DNA from: Neostapfia colusana
Taxonomy: Eukaryota; Streptophyta; Magnoliopsida; Poales; Poaceae
Assembly (NCBI GenBank): GCA_030760725.1
Contig: JASWHV010000007.1
Coordinates: forward strand, 27,791,324 to 27,855,323
Reading direction: 5' to 3'
DNA: 64,000 nt
The position numbers and the translations under genes are program-made. This document shows, in pieces, positions 11,251-20,617 of the stretch (the stretch's first letter is position 1; each line of letters starts with the position of its first letter). Under the pieces are notes generated by a model. It was not told where the DNA came from, made no database searches, and saw only the letters and a list, made by a program, of their open reading frames with translations.

Positions 11251-12872
11251 TCAGAAGGCTTGATGATATTATTGGAGTAGCACCACCACCTGGTTGTGTG
11301 CCACGTGCACTGATGACAAGGGAGCAAAGTATGGTGAGTTCAGATGAACCAAATTCTTTCTCGGAGGCGTGCAATCATCCATGCTGGAGAAAAGCAATGA
11401 AAGACAAGGTGGACTCGATAGAGGAAAACAATACTTGGTCACTTCTTGATCTACCTCAAGGTCGAAAAGCAATTGGTTTGAAGTGGGTTTACAAGCTGAA
11501 AAGGGATGAGCATGGAGCAGAGGTAAGACATAAGGCTCCGTTAGTCGTAAAGGGGTATGCTCAAAAGTCTAGGATCGACTACAATGAAGTTTTCGCGCCA
11601 GTGGCACGCCTGGACACTGTGCATATGCTCATCGCCCTGGCTGCACATAGGGGTTGGGAGTTGCACCATATGGATGTAAAATCCGCTTTTTCTATATGGG
11701 GACCTTCAAGAAGAAGTTTACATACAACAACCGATAGGTTTTGAATGTCCAGGTAATGAACACAAGGTATTCAAGTTCAGAAAGGCACTCTATGGGCTAC
11801 ACCAAGCACCTCGTGCATGGAATGAGACATTGATGAGACTCTATTGTCATTCGGTTTCAAGAAGAGTTCATATGAACATGCAATCTACACTAGGCGTGGA
11901 GATGATCATCAGTTGGTTGTGGGGATTTATGTTGATGATCTAGTGATTACCGGGGAAAACAATGATGATATCAAGCGTTTTAAGGTGCAAATGGCCAAGG
12001 TATTCAAGATGAGTGATCTGGATCTTCTCCACTATTATCTGAGCATCGAGGTGAAGCAAAATAGTGAGGGAATCTTCATGAGTCAGGGAATGTATGCTGG
12101 AAAAATTCTATAAAGGAGTGGGATGGTCGGGTGTAACCCATGTCAAGTTCCAATGGCGACCAGACTGAAACTAAGCAAGGAGAGCAAGGAACCTCCTGTT
12201 GATGCAACAACATACCGAAGTATAGTAGGGAGTATAAGGTATCTGGTGAGCACACGTCCGGACTTGGCTTTTTCAGTCAGATATGTGAGCAGTTTCCTTG
12301 AAGACCCCAAGGCAAGATCATATGGCGGCTGTGAAACATATCTTGAGATACTTAGAAGGGACCAAAAATTGGGGACTGTGGTACATAAAGGAGGAGAAAA
12401 TGGTCCGTTTGGGCTTAAGTGACAGTGATTATGCTGGGGATATTGACTTAAGGAAGAGCACTATAGGAGTTATGTTTTTCTTAGCAGACGGCCCAATTAC
12501 ATGGCAATCAACAAAACAAAAAGTCGTTGCACAATCCAGTTGTGAGGCTGAGTATATCGTGGCTGCAAATGCAGCATTGCCAGGGAATATGGTTTGCTCG
12601 AGTGTTGGCAGAAATGCAGGCTTCAGAGATTAGTACACCAACGCTGAAGGTGGATAACAAGTCGGCTATAGCACTGATCAAGAATCCTGTGATGCACGGG
12701 CATAGCAAGTATATTGAGGTTAAGTAGGGATCTGGCAGAACAAAAGAAGATCGAAGTTGAGTTCATCAGAAGTGAAGATCAACTGAGTGACATTCTGACA
12801 AAACCACTTGGTAAGTTGAAATTTCAGGAGCTTCGCTCTAGAGTTGGCGTTGTTGATATGGGCGCATGACAC
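11251..12872 (+). pseudogene. Copia pol: reverse transcriptase and RNase H (broken)
   Basis: Reverse transcriptase motifs appear in order: NNTWSLLDLPQGRKAIGLKW, EVFAPVARLDTV and MDVKSAF, followed by a frameshift at about 11690, then KALYGLHQAPRAWNE. The catalytic YVDD box is in GIYVDDLVITG (about 11930). RNase H follows with YRSIVGSIRYL, a frameshift near 12310, HILRYLEGTKNWGL, SDSDYAGDIDLRKSTIG and SSCEAEYI. The domain ends in KVDNKSAIALIKNPVMHGHSKYIE and ILTKPLGKLKFQELR, the normal Copia C-terminus. Stops at 12110 and 12725 plus several frameshifts disable it. Confidence 0.92.
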
Positions 12873-12883
12873 AACAAGACTTC

Positions 12884-12892
12884 GAAGGAGAT
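12884..12892 (+). promoter_or_regulatory. Copia-1 polypurine tract
   Basis: GAAGGAGAT directly before the 3' LTR is the expected plus-strand primer site. Confidence 0.6.
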
Positions 12893-13251
12893 TGTTGGAA
12901 ATAAGTCTTGTGCGTCCAGGAAATTTAGGTATTTTTAAATTTGGTGTGAGTCTGTTCAAGTGTGTGTGCATATTCACGTTTTATGTTTGTGTAGAGCTCG
13001 GTTGGGCGCTGATCTGTCCAGGAGGCATCGTGCGGCCTGAGCGCCGTTGCATGCCGCTGCATGCTGTTGCAGGCCGTGTACGTCGGGTGTGGGGTGACCA
13101 CGACCCAGGTTTCTGTTGTTCGGTTATTATATGGATCATGAATCAATGAAAACGATGCAACTCTCACATCACAACCTGGTGTTCTTCCTCTGAGTTCGCG
13201 TGTGTATCATCAACCTTCGCTGGTGTCGGCAGTTGCGGCGAGTTTCCAACA
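12893..13251 (+). repeat. Copia-1 3' LTR
   Basis: A 359-base LTR opening with TGTTGGAAATAAG and closing with TTTCCAACA, so the ends are inverted copies (TGTTGGAAA and TTTCCAACA). It lies 20 bases past the end of RNase H. The flanking CTGTA (13252-13256) is the likely target duplication, but its partner is outside the window. Confidence 0.88.
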
Positions 13252-14304
13252 CTGTAGGCCAGCATGGGGGGAGGGCGCCGAGATTGGCTGGGGGAGAACC
13301 GAGATCCACCGAGAAAAAGCCAAGATCCACCACGGGGAAGGGCACATGTGCGCGGTGGAATGGGAGGAGAATAGAGTTGGCGAGTGGTGGCAGCTGCTAG
13401 AGATGACGACGGCTAGAGGAGACCGGTGGTGGTGGCAGCGACGTTGTTGGAAACGAGACGCAAGAGGCAAAGAAGGTGAGTCACCGAAGAGTCGAGTGGT
13501 GGCCGCGGCGAATGAAAAGTGAAAAAACCAAACCATAGGACTCACATATTAAGTCAATTTAACAGGTAAATAGATATGCGGGTACAAATAATATTTCTGT
13601 ACCCATTAAAGATTACTCAACACGCATGAAAGTATAAGACTCAAACAAGTTCAAACTCCCTCACATGAAGAAATAAAGCCTAGAGACGAGACAAGGTCGC
13701 CTTCCTCTTCAGATTGCTTGTGAGGTTGAAGTAATGGTCGAAGCTACTGCCAAGCTAGTTGTATGAAACATGTAGAAACATTAATTTACATACTTCATCA
13801 CTTTTATATTATTTCTCTTTCTTGTACTTTATCATGAACCTAAAATTACGATAATGTGTCAGTTACCCATTCACTTAAATTTTATGAATATTGATGTTTG
13901 CTTTTAAGATGCAAACTGCAATAGGTACTCACTTTTTTTACTAATGCTAATATAGCATCAGGTTAAGAGTAATGAATCAAGAGACAAGTACTACTCCTAC
14001 ACAAACTTCAGCATAAAGATGCAACTAATAGTCGGCACACAAATGACTTAAGAATCATATTCTTCTTCATCCTCTCTATCGAGTGCATAGTTCACTCCGT
14101 GAATGAGCTTCTCTCCCATCAATGAGACATGCCCACCACCGATAAAAAAAGTACAGTGGCAGCCCTGTTGACATCATCATCATGTTCTGCATAAGTCAAG
14201 ATTGGTAGCATCAAATCTAAGACTTACTTTATTTTTTGTGCATTTTGAAGTTGCTAATCTTAGTTGATGCAGTTGAAGAAGGGCAATCACGATGTCTTCT
14301 GCTT
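13252..14304. other. Unassigned stretch between Copia-1 and CACTA-E
   Basis: A GC-rich part (13252-13520) with open frames on both strands but no recognisable domain, then an AT-rich part with no ORF of note. This is the DNA into which Copia-1 and CACTA-E inserted. I see no gene, RNA gene or repeat that I can name. Confidence 0.5.
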
Positions 14305-14850
14305 CACTACTACAACAAGCTTCATCTCAGGCGGCTCTAAACGTATTATCACATGCGGTTTTCAAAACCGCCTGAAACGAAGAGACTGTGATAATCAACA
14401 ATTTTCACAGGCGGAAACTTAAACCGCTTGCGAAAAAAGTTATCACGGGAGGTCTTAATCTTCATGAATCTGCCTGTGAAGACTCTTTATCACAGACAGT
14501 TTGCAACGTAAGAGTATCCGCCTATGATAACTCTATTATTAGAGGCGGCTCTATACCTACGACTAGCCGCTTGTGAAGAATCTTTATCATAGACGGTTTG
14601 TAACATAAGAGTATCCACCTGTGATAACTCCATTATCGCCGGCGGTTCTTTACCTACTACTGTCCACCTGTGAAGAATGTTTATCACAGGCGGTTTGTAA
14701 CATAAGATTATCCGCCTGTGTAACTCCATTATCACAGACAGTTCTTTACCTATGACTAGCCGCCTATGAAACTATATTATCACAGATGACTCGTTACCTA
14801 CGATAAGTCGTCTATGAAATTATATTATCACAGGCGGTTTGTTAGCTACT
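14305..14850. repeat. CACTA-E left terminus and subterminal array
   Basis: After CACTACTACAACAAG come about fifteen variants of TATCACAGGCGGT and its reverse complement, for instance GCGGTTTTCAAAACCGCC near 14357. Pairs form short hairpins. This motif differs from that of CACTA-I (CTTACGACGG), so the two transposons are different families. Confidence 0.85.
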
Positions 14851-15013
14851 ACATGATGTTATTTCTAATTTCCAGGTAAATTTCATATGCACATTCACAC
14901 ACAGTAGAAACAATATATTCTGACAAGTATCATCGACACAATATTACCAAAAAGTCATCTCATATACATATGTACAATACAATACATCTCATTCATAGTT
15001 TACAAGTTTTTCA
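14851..15013. other. Spacer between subterminal array and Ulp1-like gene end
   Basis: AT-rich sequence holding the probable 3' untranslated end of the minus-strand gene. Nothing else is seen. Confidence 0.4.
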
Positions 15014-15786
15014 CTAAAAGCTCTTTCGATGCTCATACTGGCAAAGTTCTGGCACATCAGCTATTGCACCTACATTATCGAAGAACAACCCTTTTCGGTG
15101 GAAAATTTCGTGATGCATGAAGAGACAGAATTCATTTGCAATCTTATCGGCTCCTCCACCAGGCATATCTCTAGAAATCGGCCATTCTTCGTCCACATTC
15201 CTGTGCTGCAATGAAACACATAACAAAGTTTACAATGTGTTGGTGATAATGATAACATAATAGTATTAAAATATGCTAGTTACAATGAAAATGAAACTCA
15301 AAGGTAAGAAAATACAATATTAACATTAAGAATATCTTACATCCTCACGATTAACTCTATATCCGCAGGCGGTCCGAAGATGCTCGCATACATAATACGC
15401 GCATAAGACGCTCCCAGAAGGCTGCTTGGGACAAGGATAATATGTTGATATCGGCAATGTATCCTTATTAGGAGGTCTCTGATCGCCAAGTTGTTTCGCA
15501 TAAAACCGCCAAGCATTGTCATACAAGGAATATCATATAAGAGTTGTCAACCTATATATATACGTGTATATTAAAGTATCGAATAACAGTACGTTCTCAA
15601 AATTGCAAGAATATCTTTGTAAGTATATTGTGAGTAAGCCAAGATCATTGCCAAATCCTGTGTTGGCTTGATGAAGATCATTATGTGGTGTTAGTGCACA
15701 TGTACAACACACATGTTAAGTTAACAAATTAGCAATAATTGCTATTTCCATGCCATGTGTCGAACTTACTCGAAGTGGTACGGAGG
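15014..15786 (-). pseudogene. CACTA-E Ulp1-like cysteine protease C-terminus (last exons of the TNP1-side gene)
   Basis: Reading leftward, the exon near 15526-15326 gives [20 protein letters not shown] followed by [14 protein letters not shown]. This is the end of the C48/Ulp1 fold as found in plant CACTA and MULE proteins: the Gln of KQPSGS and the Cys of VLCAYYVC occupy the oxyanion and nucleophile positions, with Ala where Gly is usual. After an intron, 15205-15014 encodes NEFCLFMHHEIFHRKGLFFD and the stop. Ulp1 proteases cleave SUMO from its targets. The exon with the catalytic His and Asp was not found in 15530-15786. The upstream coding exon ends at 15786/24191 across element F: once F is removed the join reads LVKPPYHF and then a GTAAGT donor. 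Family assignment is good; activity is unlikely. Confidence 0.75.
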
Positions 15787-16869
15787 TGTCGGTACCCTCG
15801 ATACGGGGTACCCCCGTGCACAGGGGGAAATGCCTAAGGACCTCGCCCTTCTCCGCAGGGAGAGCTCCGAAGGCGCCACGTGTCCAGCAGGGCCAGACCT
15901 CCCTCTCCTCAGAGGAGAGCTCCGGACTCGCCACGTGGCCAACTGAGCCGGACCTCCCCCTCCGTGGGGAGAGCTCCGAAGGCTCCACGTGTCCCGCGGG
16001 GCCGGACCTCCCTCTCCTTAGAGGAGAGCTCCAGGCCCGCCACGTGGCCAGCAGAAGCCGGACCTCCCCCCTCCGTGGGGAGAGCTCCGATGGTTCCACG
16101 TGTCCTGCAGGGACGGACCTCCCTTTCCTCAGAGGAGAGCTCCGGGCCTGCCACGTGGCCAGCAGAGCAACGCTGTCTGCCCCCGCGCGGTAGGCAGCAG
16201 GAGTAAAGACGCGCCATACCTTGCCCGTACAAGGTATTCAAGGCCCGCGCCTTCCCAAGATGCGGAGACGCGGAGCACGCCTCTGTCAGGTGCCGTTGCG
16301 CCCAGTCACATCGCAGACTGGCGCGCCGTGTCAGAGCCTGACCGCCAATAAACACAGCGACAAGACATCCTCTGCTGCCCCTGCCATCATCAACCACTAT
16401 GACTAGCTTGCGGCATGGGCAGGGCGGCAGAACAAAGACTCGGAAGCCTTCACAGAGACAACTACCAGCATAACAGCAAATACGGTAGATAGCAGACAAT
16501 CTCCCCGGGACCACCTGTCGGGTCCCGGGCCCACCTTGTAATCCGCACGAGCCTTGGACTATAAAAGGCTTGGATAGGCAACGTTAGCAAGGGTTCGAAC
16601 TCTGTTGACTCGCACTCTAGCCATCTCACACCCTCAAGCTCAGGACTCCGGTTCTGAGCAGCAAGCAATACAGCGGGCACCTCTGCTCACCGTGGACGTA
16701 GGGTTTTACGCTCCGGCGGCCTGAACCACGTAAAAAATCCCGTGTCAAGCTTCTCCCTCAATCGTCCCTAATACTGAAGCTCTCCGCGAGTGACTAGCCC
16801 CTCCGAAAAAGAACCTCCGCGGGCTGCCCAGAGCAGGTCCGGGGGAAGTGTCGGCTACACACTTTGACA
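15787..16869 (+). repeat. Element F 5' LTR
   Basis: Starts TGTCGGTACCC and ends TTTGACA. U3 (15870-16165) is an imperfect tandem array with six CACGTG cores alternating as CCACGTGTCC and CCACGTGGCC about every 50-60 bases. The TATA box CTATAAAAGG is at 16559-16568. Downstream, CCGTGGACGTAGGGTTTTAC (from 16690) is shared with LTRs H and G. Confidence 0.92.
16559..16568 (+). promoter_or_regulatory. TATA box of element F 5' LTR
   Basis: CTATAAAAGG preceded by GAGCCTTGGA. The same box occurs in the 3' LTR (23880-23889) and in LTR G (63039-63048), and is mutated to CTAGAAAAGG in LTR H (27559-27568). Confidence 0.75.
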
Positions 16870-16890
16870 TTTGGTGTGCCAGGTAGGGGG
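16870..16890 (+). promoter_or_regulatory. Element F primer-binding site
   Basis: TTGGTGTGCCAGGTAGGGGG follows the LTR directly. Element G has TTGGCGTGCCAGGTAGGGGG in the same place. This is the primer site seen in Tat-group elements, unlike the initiator-Met site of A, B and C. I did not determine the primer tRNA. Confidence 0.7.
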
Positions 16891-16919
16891 CTTTTCCCTT
16901 GCGCGACGAGATTCTGCCG

Positions 16920-18640
16920 ATGAAGATGACGAAGCTTCCTTCAGCGGCAAGCTCTCCTCCCCCGCGTTCACGACGGACGGTGACTAGCGGGGACTACGTC
17001 TCGACACACTCTGGATGGAGTGTGTCGACGCAAGCTGGAAGCCAGCAGCCAACTCCGGCAGCGCCGACTCCGGCAATGCAGGCTCCAGCGAGCGTGAGAT
17101 CCTCTGCAGCGCTGAGCGTCCCCCACGGGGGCGCGCTCGCTGCAGCAAGAGTGCTACTGCGCAATCCACCTGCTGGGGACGTGCCTCAGTCAGCGACCCA
17201 GCAGTGGATCCGCGAGGTAGACCGTCTCGTCATCGCCGCCGCAAACCCTCGGCTTCGGCGGGGACGACGCCCCAGACAACTGGCTGTGTCGCTGACGCGC
17301 ATGCCAACGGTTGACGGGCAGACGGCAGATTCCAGCTCCACCAGGCTCCCATCGACGGACCTGAGGACAGAGCTGGAACGATGCCACTTGGGCAAAGATG
17401 CCCGAATGTTCATTGAGCGACGACGAGAAAGGCGTCGCAAACAAGAGGACGGCGACAGCATGACGTCTGCCTCAACCCTGCTTGAGGCGCAGACGTTCGC
17501 CACGCGATCTCTGCCCCAGGCCTACGCCACGCAGCATATGCCCCAGCCATATGCCCTGCAAATGGTGCCCCCGGTCTATGGCGCAGCCTTGCCCATACCG
17601 GGGTACACAGTGCCAGCAATGAACCAAGCGTTCGCGGCACCAACACCTGCAGCAACAAGAGCAGGATGTGCGGCCCTGGGGCCACACCTTCACTTCGCGA
17701 GGTGGCCGCGCAAGTTTCGGCCGCACCTGCCCGAGAAGTACGACGGCAGCATCAACCCGGCGGAGTTCCTCCAGATCTACTCCACCGCCGTCCTTGCTGC
17801 AGGAGGGGACGAGGTCGTCATGGCCAACTACTTCCTCGTCGCCTTGACCGGCCCAGCCCGGTCTTGGCTCATGAACCTCTCCCAGGGTTCCATAACCTCT
17901 TGGGGAGAGCTCTGCCGGCAGTTCACTGCTAACTTCGGCAGCTCCTACACCCGGCATGGCACGGAGCTCGACCTCCACGCTGTCCAGCAACAACCTGGAG
18001 AGACGCTGTGCTCCTTCATCCAGCGGTTCTCCCAGGTACGGTGGTGGCGTTCCGGCAGGGTGTCCGGGACAAGAAGATGCTTGAGAAGCTCGTGACCAGA
18101 GAGGTTCGTGACGTCTCAGAGCTCTTCAGCCTGGCGGACAAGTGCGCCAGAGCAGCAGAAGGGTGGAACTGGCACTCACTGCCAGCCTCCGAGTCAGGAG
18201 GACAACCCGGATCTGGTGCTGCTTCCTATGGAAGCGGCAAGAAGATCAAGAACCGGGGCTGTGGCAAGATGAAGCCACCGGCCGCTACTCCCGTTGCTGC
18301 AGCAGCAGCACCCAGTGGAGCTCGGGGGCCACGCCCCGACAAAAGGCAGCGACAGTCACCAGCTAAAGATGGTGACCAAGGCGAGCTATGCCCCGTGTAC
18401 GGCTCCAGTTACCATACTGCTACTGAGTGCCGGGACATCCAGAAGCTCGCAGAGCGCTTCCGCAAAGGGAGGCAGCTGCGAGCTGATGCCCCGCCCTTCC
18501 GACAAAGGGAGGGCAAGCAGAAGGTCGACGCCTCAGACAACGTCGGCCACCAGGTGGGGTTTCAGGAGCCTCAGCGCGCCATAAAGACGGTGCACAACGG
18601 TGAGGACTCCAGCTCCAGTGACGACAAGCCAGGGCAGTAG
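16920..18640 (+). pseudogene. Element F gag (frameshifted)
   Basis: The first ATG is at 16920. A Ser/Pro/Ala-rich N-terminal region leads to the Retrotrans_gag domain near 17700-18040: FRPHLPEKYDGSINPAEFLQ, VALTGPARSWLMNL, SWGELCRQFTANF and ETLCSFIQRFSQV. The frame is lost near 18035 where about a dozen codons seem deleted, and resumes as VVAFRQGVRDKKMLEKL and VSELFSLADKCARAAEG. A Cys/His cluster, CPVYGSSYHTATEC (about 18391-18432), resembles the Tat-group zinc knuckle. The frame ends at 18640. Gag would package the RNA of this and related elements. The frameshift breaks the protein in two, and no protease follows. Confidence 0.88.
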
Positions 18641-19081
18641 CCGACTACGGCTGCCCCGAAAGATCAGTGGAGGCTGCACTGCTGCCATATCAGCCCTGGA
18701 GAAGCTCCAAGCAGTTGCAGCAGCCCAAGCACCAGCCCCGGCAGTGCAGAACCGGGCCAGCTCCACCCGAGTGCACGTCCCTGTGCCTCGGCCTCACCTC
18801 CTGGGGGCCGTCCTGGATCTGTCAACCTCTTGACGGCCTTAGCCAGAAGGGGAAAGACATCTTGGGTCTCCCAAGAAGAGTCTGGGCCCTCCTACCCCTT
18901 GACGGCCTTAGCGAGAAGGGGAAAGTACCCCGGGGCTCCCGGGAGAAGCCGCGCTGGACCTGCTCCAGCGTGAAGATATCTACCTCGTCGGCGAGGCACG
19001 AGTGCAGGTAACACCCCACAACGCACGGCCCGACTGGTGCTCTAGCACTACTGCCAAAGGACCAAGCGCGTCAGGGACCTG
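18641..19081 (+). other. Element F deleted-pol region
   Basis: Where protease, reverse transcriptase and most of integrase should be, there are only about 440 bases. They include two copies of CCTTGACGGCCTTAG with an AGAAGGGGAAAG tail (near 18830 and 18898). No protein domain is visible. Confidence 0.6.
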
Positions 19082-19260
19082 CAAGAAGGCAACCTGGTGC
19101 CGCGGCACACACTTTCCCGCAAAGGACCTATAAACTCTCCCCCAACCGGGAAGGTCCCTTCCGAGTCACGAAAGTTGCAGTCCCAGGTACACACTCCTTT
19201 CAACCAAGGATGGGATCCGTTCCTGAACCCTTGGAGCATGGAACATCACAGTAAGTTCTG
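19082..19260 (+). pseudogene. Relic of integrase C-terminus in element F
   Basis: In two frames split near 19145, the sequence encodes QEGNLVPRHTLSRKG and then EGPFRVTKVAVPGTHSFQ, followed by PEPLEHGTSQ and a stop at about 19256. This matches the last part of Tat/gypsy integrases, where a basic LVLRR segment precedes the W/REGPF-V-GTY/H-L motif. It shows that F once had a full pol and lost the centre by deletion. The segment is too short to act alone. Confidence 0.72.
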
Positions 19261-20617
19261 CCTCCTGAGCATTAGTAGAACATGCCTTTACCTTTCTGTA
19301 ATAAATCCCATAGAGCCCAGGAACAACTTTCGGAGCAGCTAAGCCTCAGGGGACGGTCCAGGACTACGTCCAGCTTGGCCTGGTTCCGACCCCAAGCGCG
19401 TAGAGTCTTGCTTCCCTTCTTAATGGGGCGGGTCGTTGCCTCCATGTACAGCCTGCCTTCCTCCTATGGGCATTTACACAGAAACCTGTTCTACCTCGCT
19501 CTCACTTATGTGCTCATTTAAATTATGCATTAATTTTTATGACCGCACTTTCTATGTATGCTCACCGTACATTTAGCTCCCCTTTCCTGCTCTCATCCAT
19601 AGTCAGCATTTGCTATCCTACCGAAGGCGGTTGCGCTTGAGGCACCTGCCGATGGCCAGGGGGCCTCTCGGGCCTCCCCCAGTCAAGTGTTGCGGTGCCA
19701 GTTGGTCACCTCCAGGAAAGGCCTGCGCCGTGCATGGGGGGTCCAGGGTGCGTATCTCGCTCAGCCAGCTCTGTACCCAAAGCGTGCGCACCCTGCCCTC
19801 CGGAGGTCCAGGTGAGTACAGCCGCTTTTCCTGGTTCCGTACCCAAAGCATGTGCACTCTGCTTCCCCGGCGTACGGTCCGGTACTAGGGGCCAGACGGT
19901 CGTACCTGGACCTCGGAGGGAGCCGGAGCCCCGGTGTCTCGCGCACAGAATTGCTCAAGCCTCGTATACTGGACTAGGACCGTAAGTCGAATAAGACTAA
20001 GAGACGGGGAGGGGAGAACCCCCCCGAGGAGAATTACGCTTCCTATACTTGTGTGCAGGACCTCTAGGTTCTAGCTACGGAGACCACATGAAGGGGGGGA
20101 GCAAGGAGCTATCGACTACTCCAGCGCAAGGCCGGAGAATCCGGGTTTCGCCCTTTCTACAGGGATGATTCCCGAAGGCCCCACGTGTCCAGCGGGGCCG
20201 GAGCTCCCCACTCCTCAGAAGGAGCTCCAGGCCCGCCACGTGGTCGGAAAAAGCCGGACCTCCCCCTGCGCGGGGAGAGCTCCGAAGGCTCCACGTGTCC
20301 CGCGGGGCCGGACCTCCCTTTCCTCAGAGGAGAGCTCCGAGCCCGCCACGTAGTCGGCAGATCTGGACCTCCCCATTCTCATGGGGCGAGTTCCGGAGAC
20401 CTCCGGGGCCCTTAATACAATAAGGACCCGGGGAAGGTGTCTGTGTAGAGCTTTGGGATTGGTGAAGGCCTCTGAGTACCTTGCGGAGCTAAGGGCTCGG
20501 CCAGGCAAAATCAAGAAGAAGACAAGAGCACACAGACACAAAAAGTCACAAGAGTCTATTTATTCATGGCTTCATGAGCTGGACTACAGACTCAATAAAA
20601 AAAAGGAGATACAAGTC
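19261..20617. other. Element F spacer with an internal G-box array
   Basis: Non-coding. At 20165-20350 there is a copy of the U3-type tandem array (CCACGTGTCC, CCACGTGGTC and GGAGAGCTCCGAAGG), unexpected inside the body. Around 19785 and 19840 two copies of GTACCCAAAGC with a downstream GTGCxCxCTGC are seen. The ORFs here have no recognisable domain. Confidence 0.6.
20559..20564 (-). terminator. Poly(A) signal of the antisense gene in F
   Basis: AATAAA on the minus strand (TTTATT on the plus strand), about 55 bases past the stop codon of the antisense gene. Confidence 0.55.

Larger units (their letters stand above)
2624..13251 (+). mobile_element. Copia-1 retrotransposon, interrupted and lacking its 5' LTR
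   Basis: The order gag, integrase, reverse transcriptase, RNase H, 3' LTR is that of Ty1/copia elements. The body is split by CACTA-I (3620-9937). The 5' LTR and primer site are not visible because C2 occupies that side. The protease is missing: gag stops just after the CCHC knuckle, and the sequence resumes beyond CACTA-I at the pre-integrase domain. The 3' LTR is intact. Stops and frameshifts occur throughout, so the copy cannot supply its own proteins. The lineage within Copia was not resolved. Confidence 0.85.

Noticed and set aside
12844..13545. ORFs overlapping the Copia 3' LTR and the GC-rich flank
   Set aside because: No similarity to known proteins by eye; they cross the LTR border.
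15716..16514. Repetitive ORFs on both strands in the LTR of element F (also 23026-23855, 20165-20541, 26744-27430 and 62260-62641)
   Set aside because: They follow the tandem G-box units of the LTRs, occur on both strands, and have no domain.
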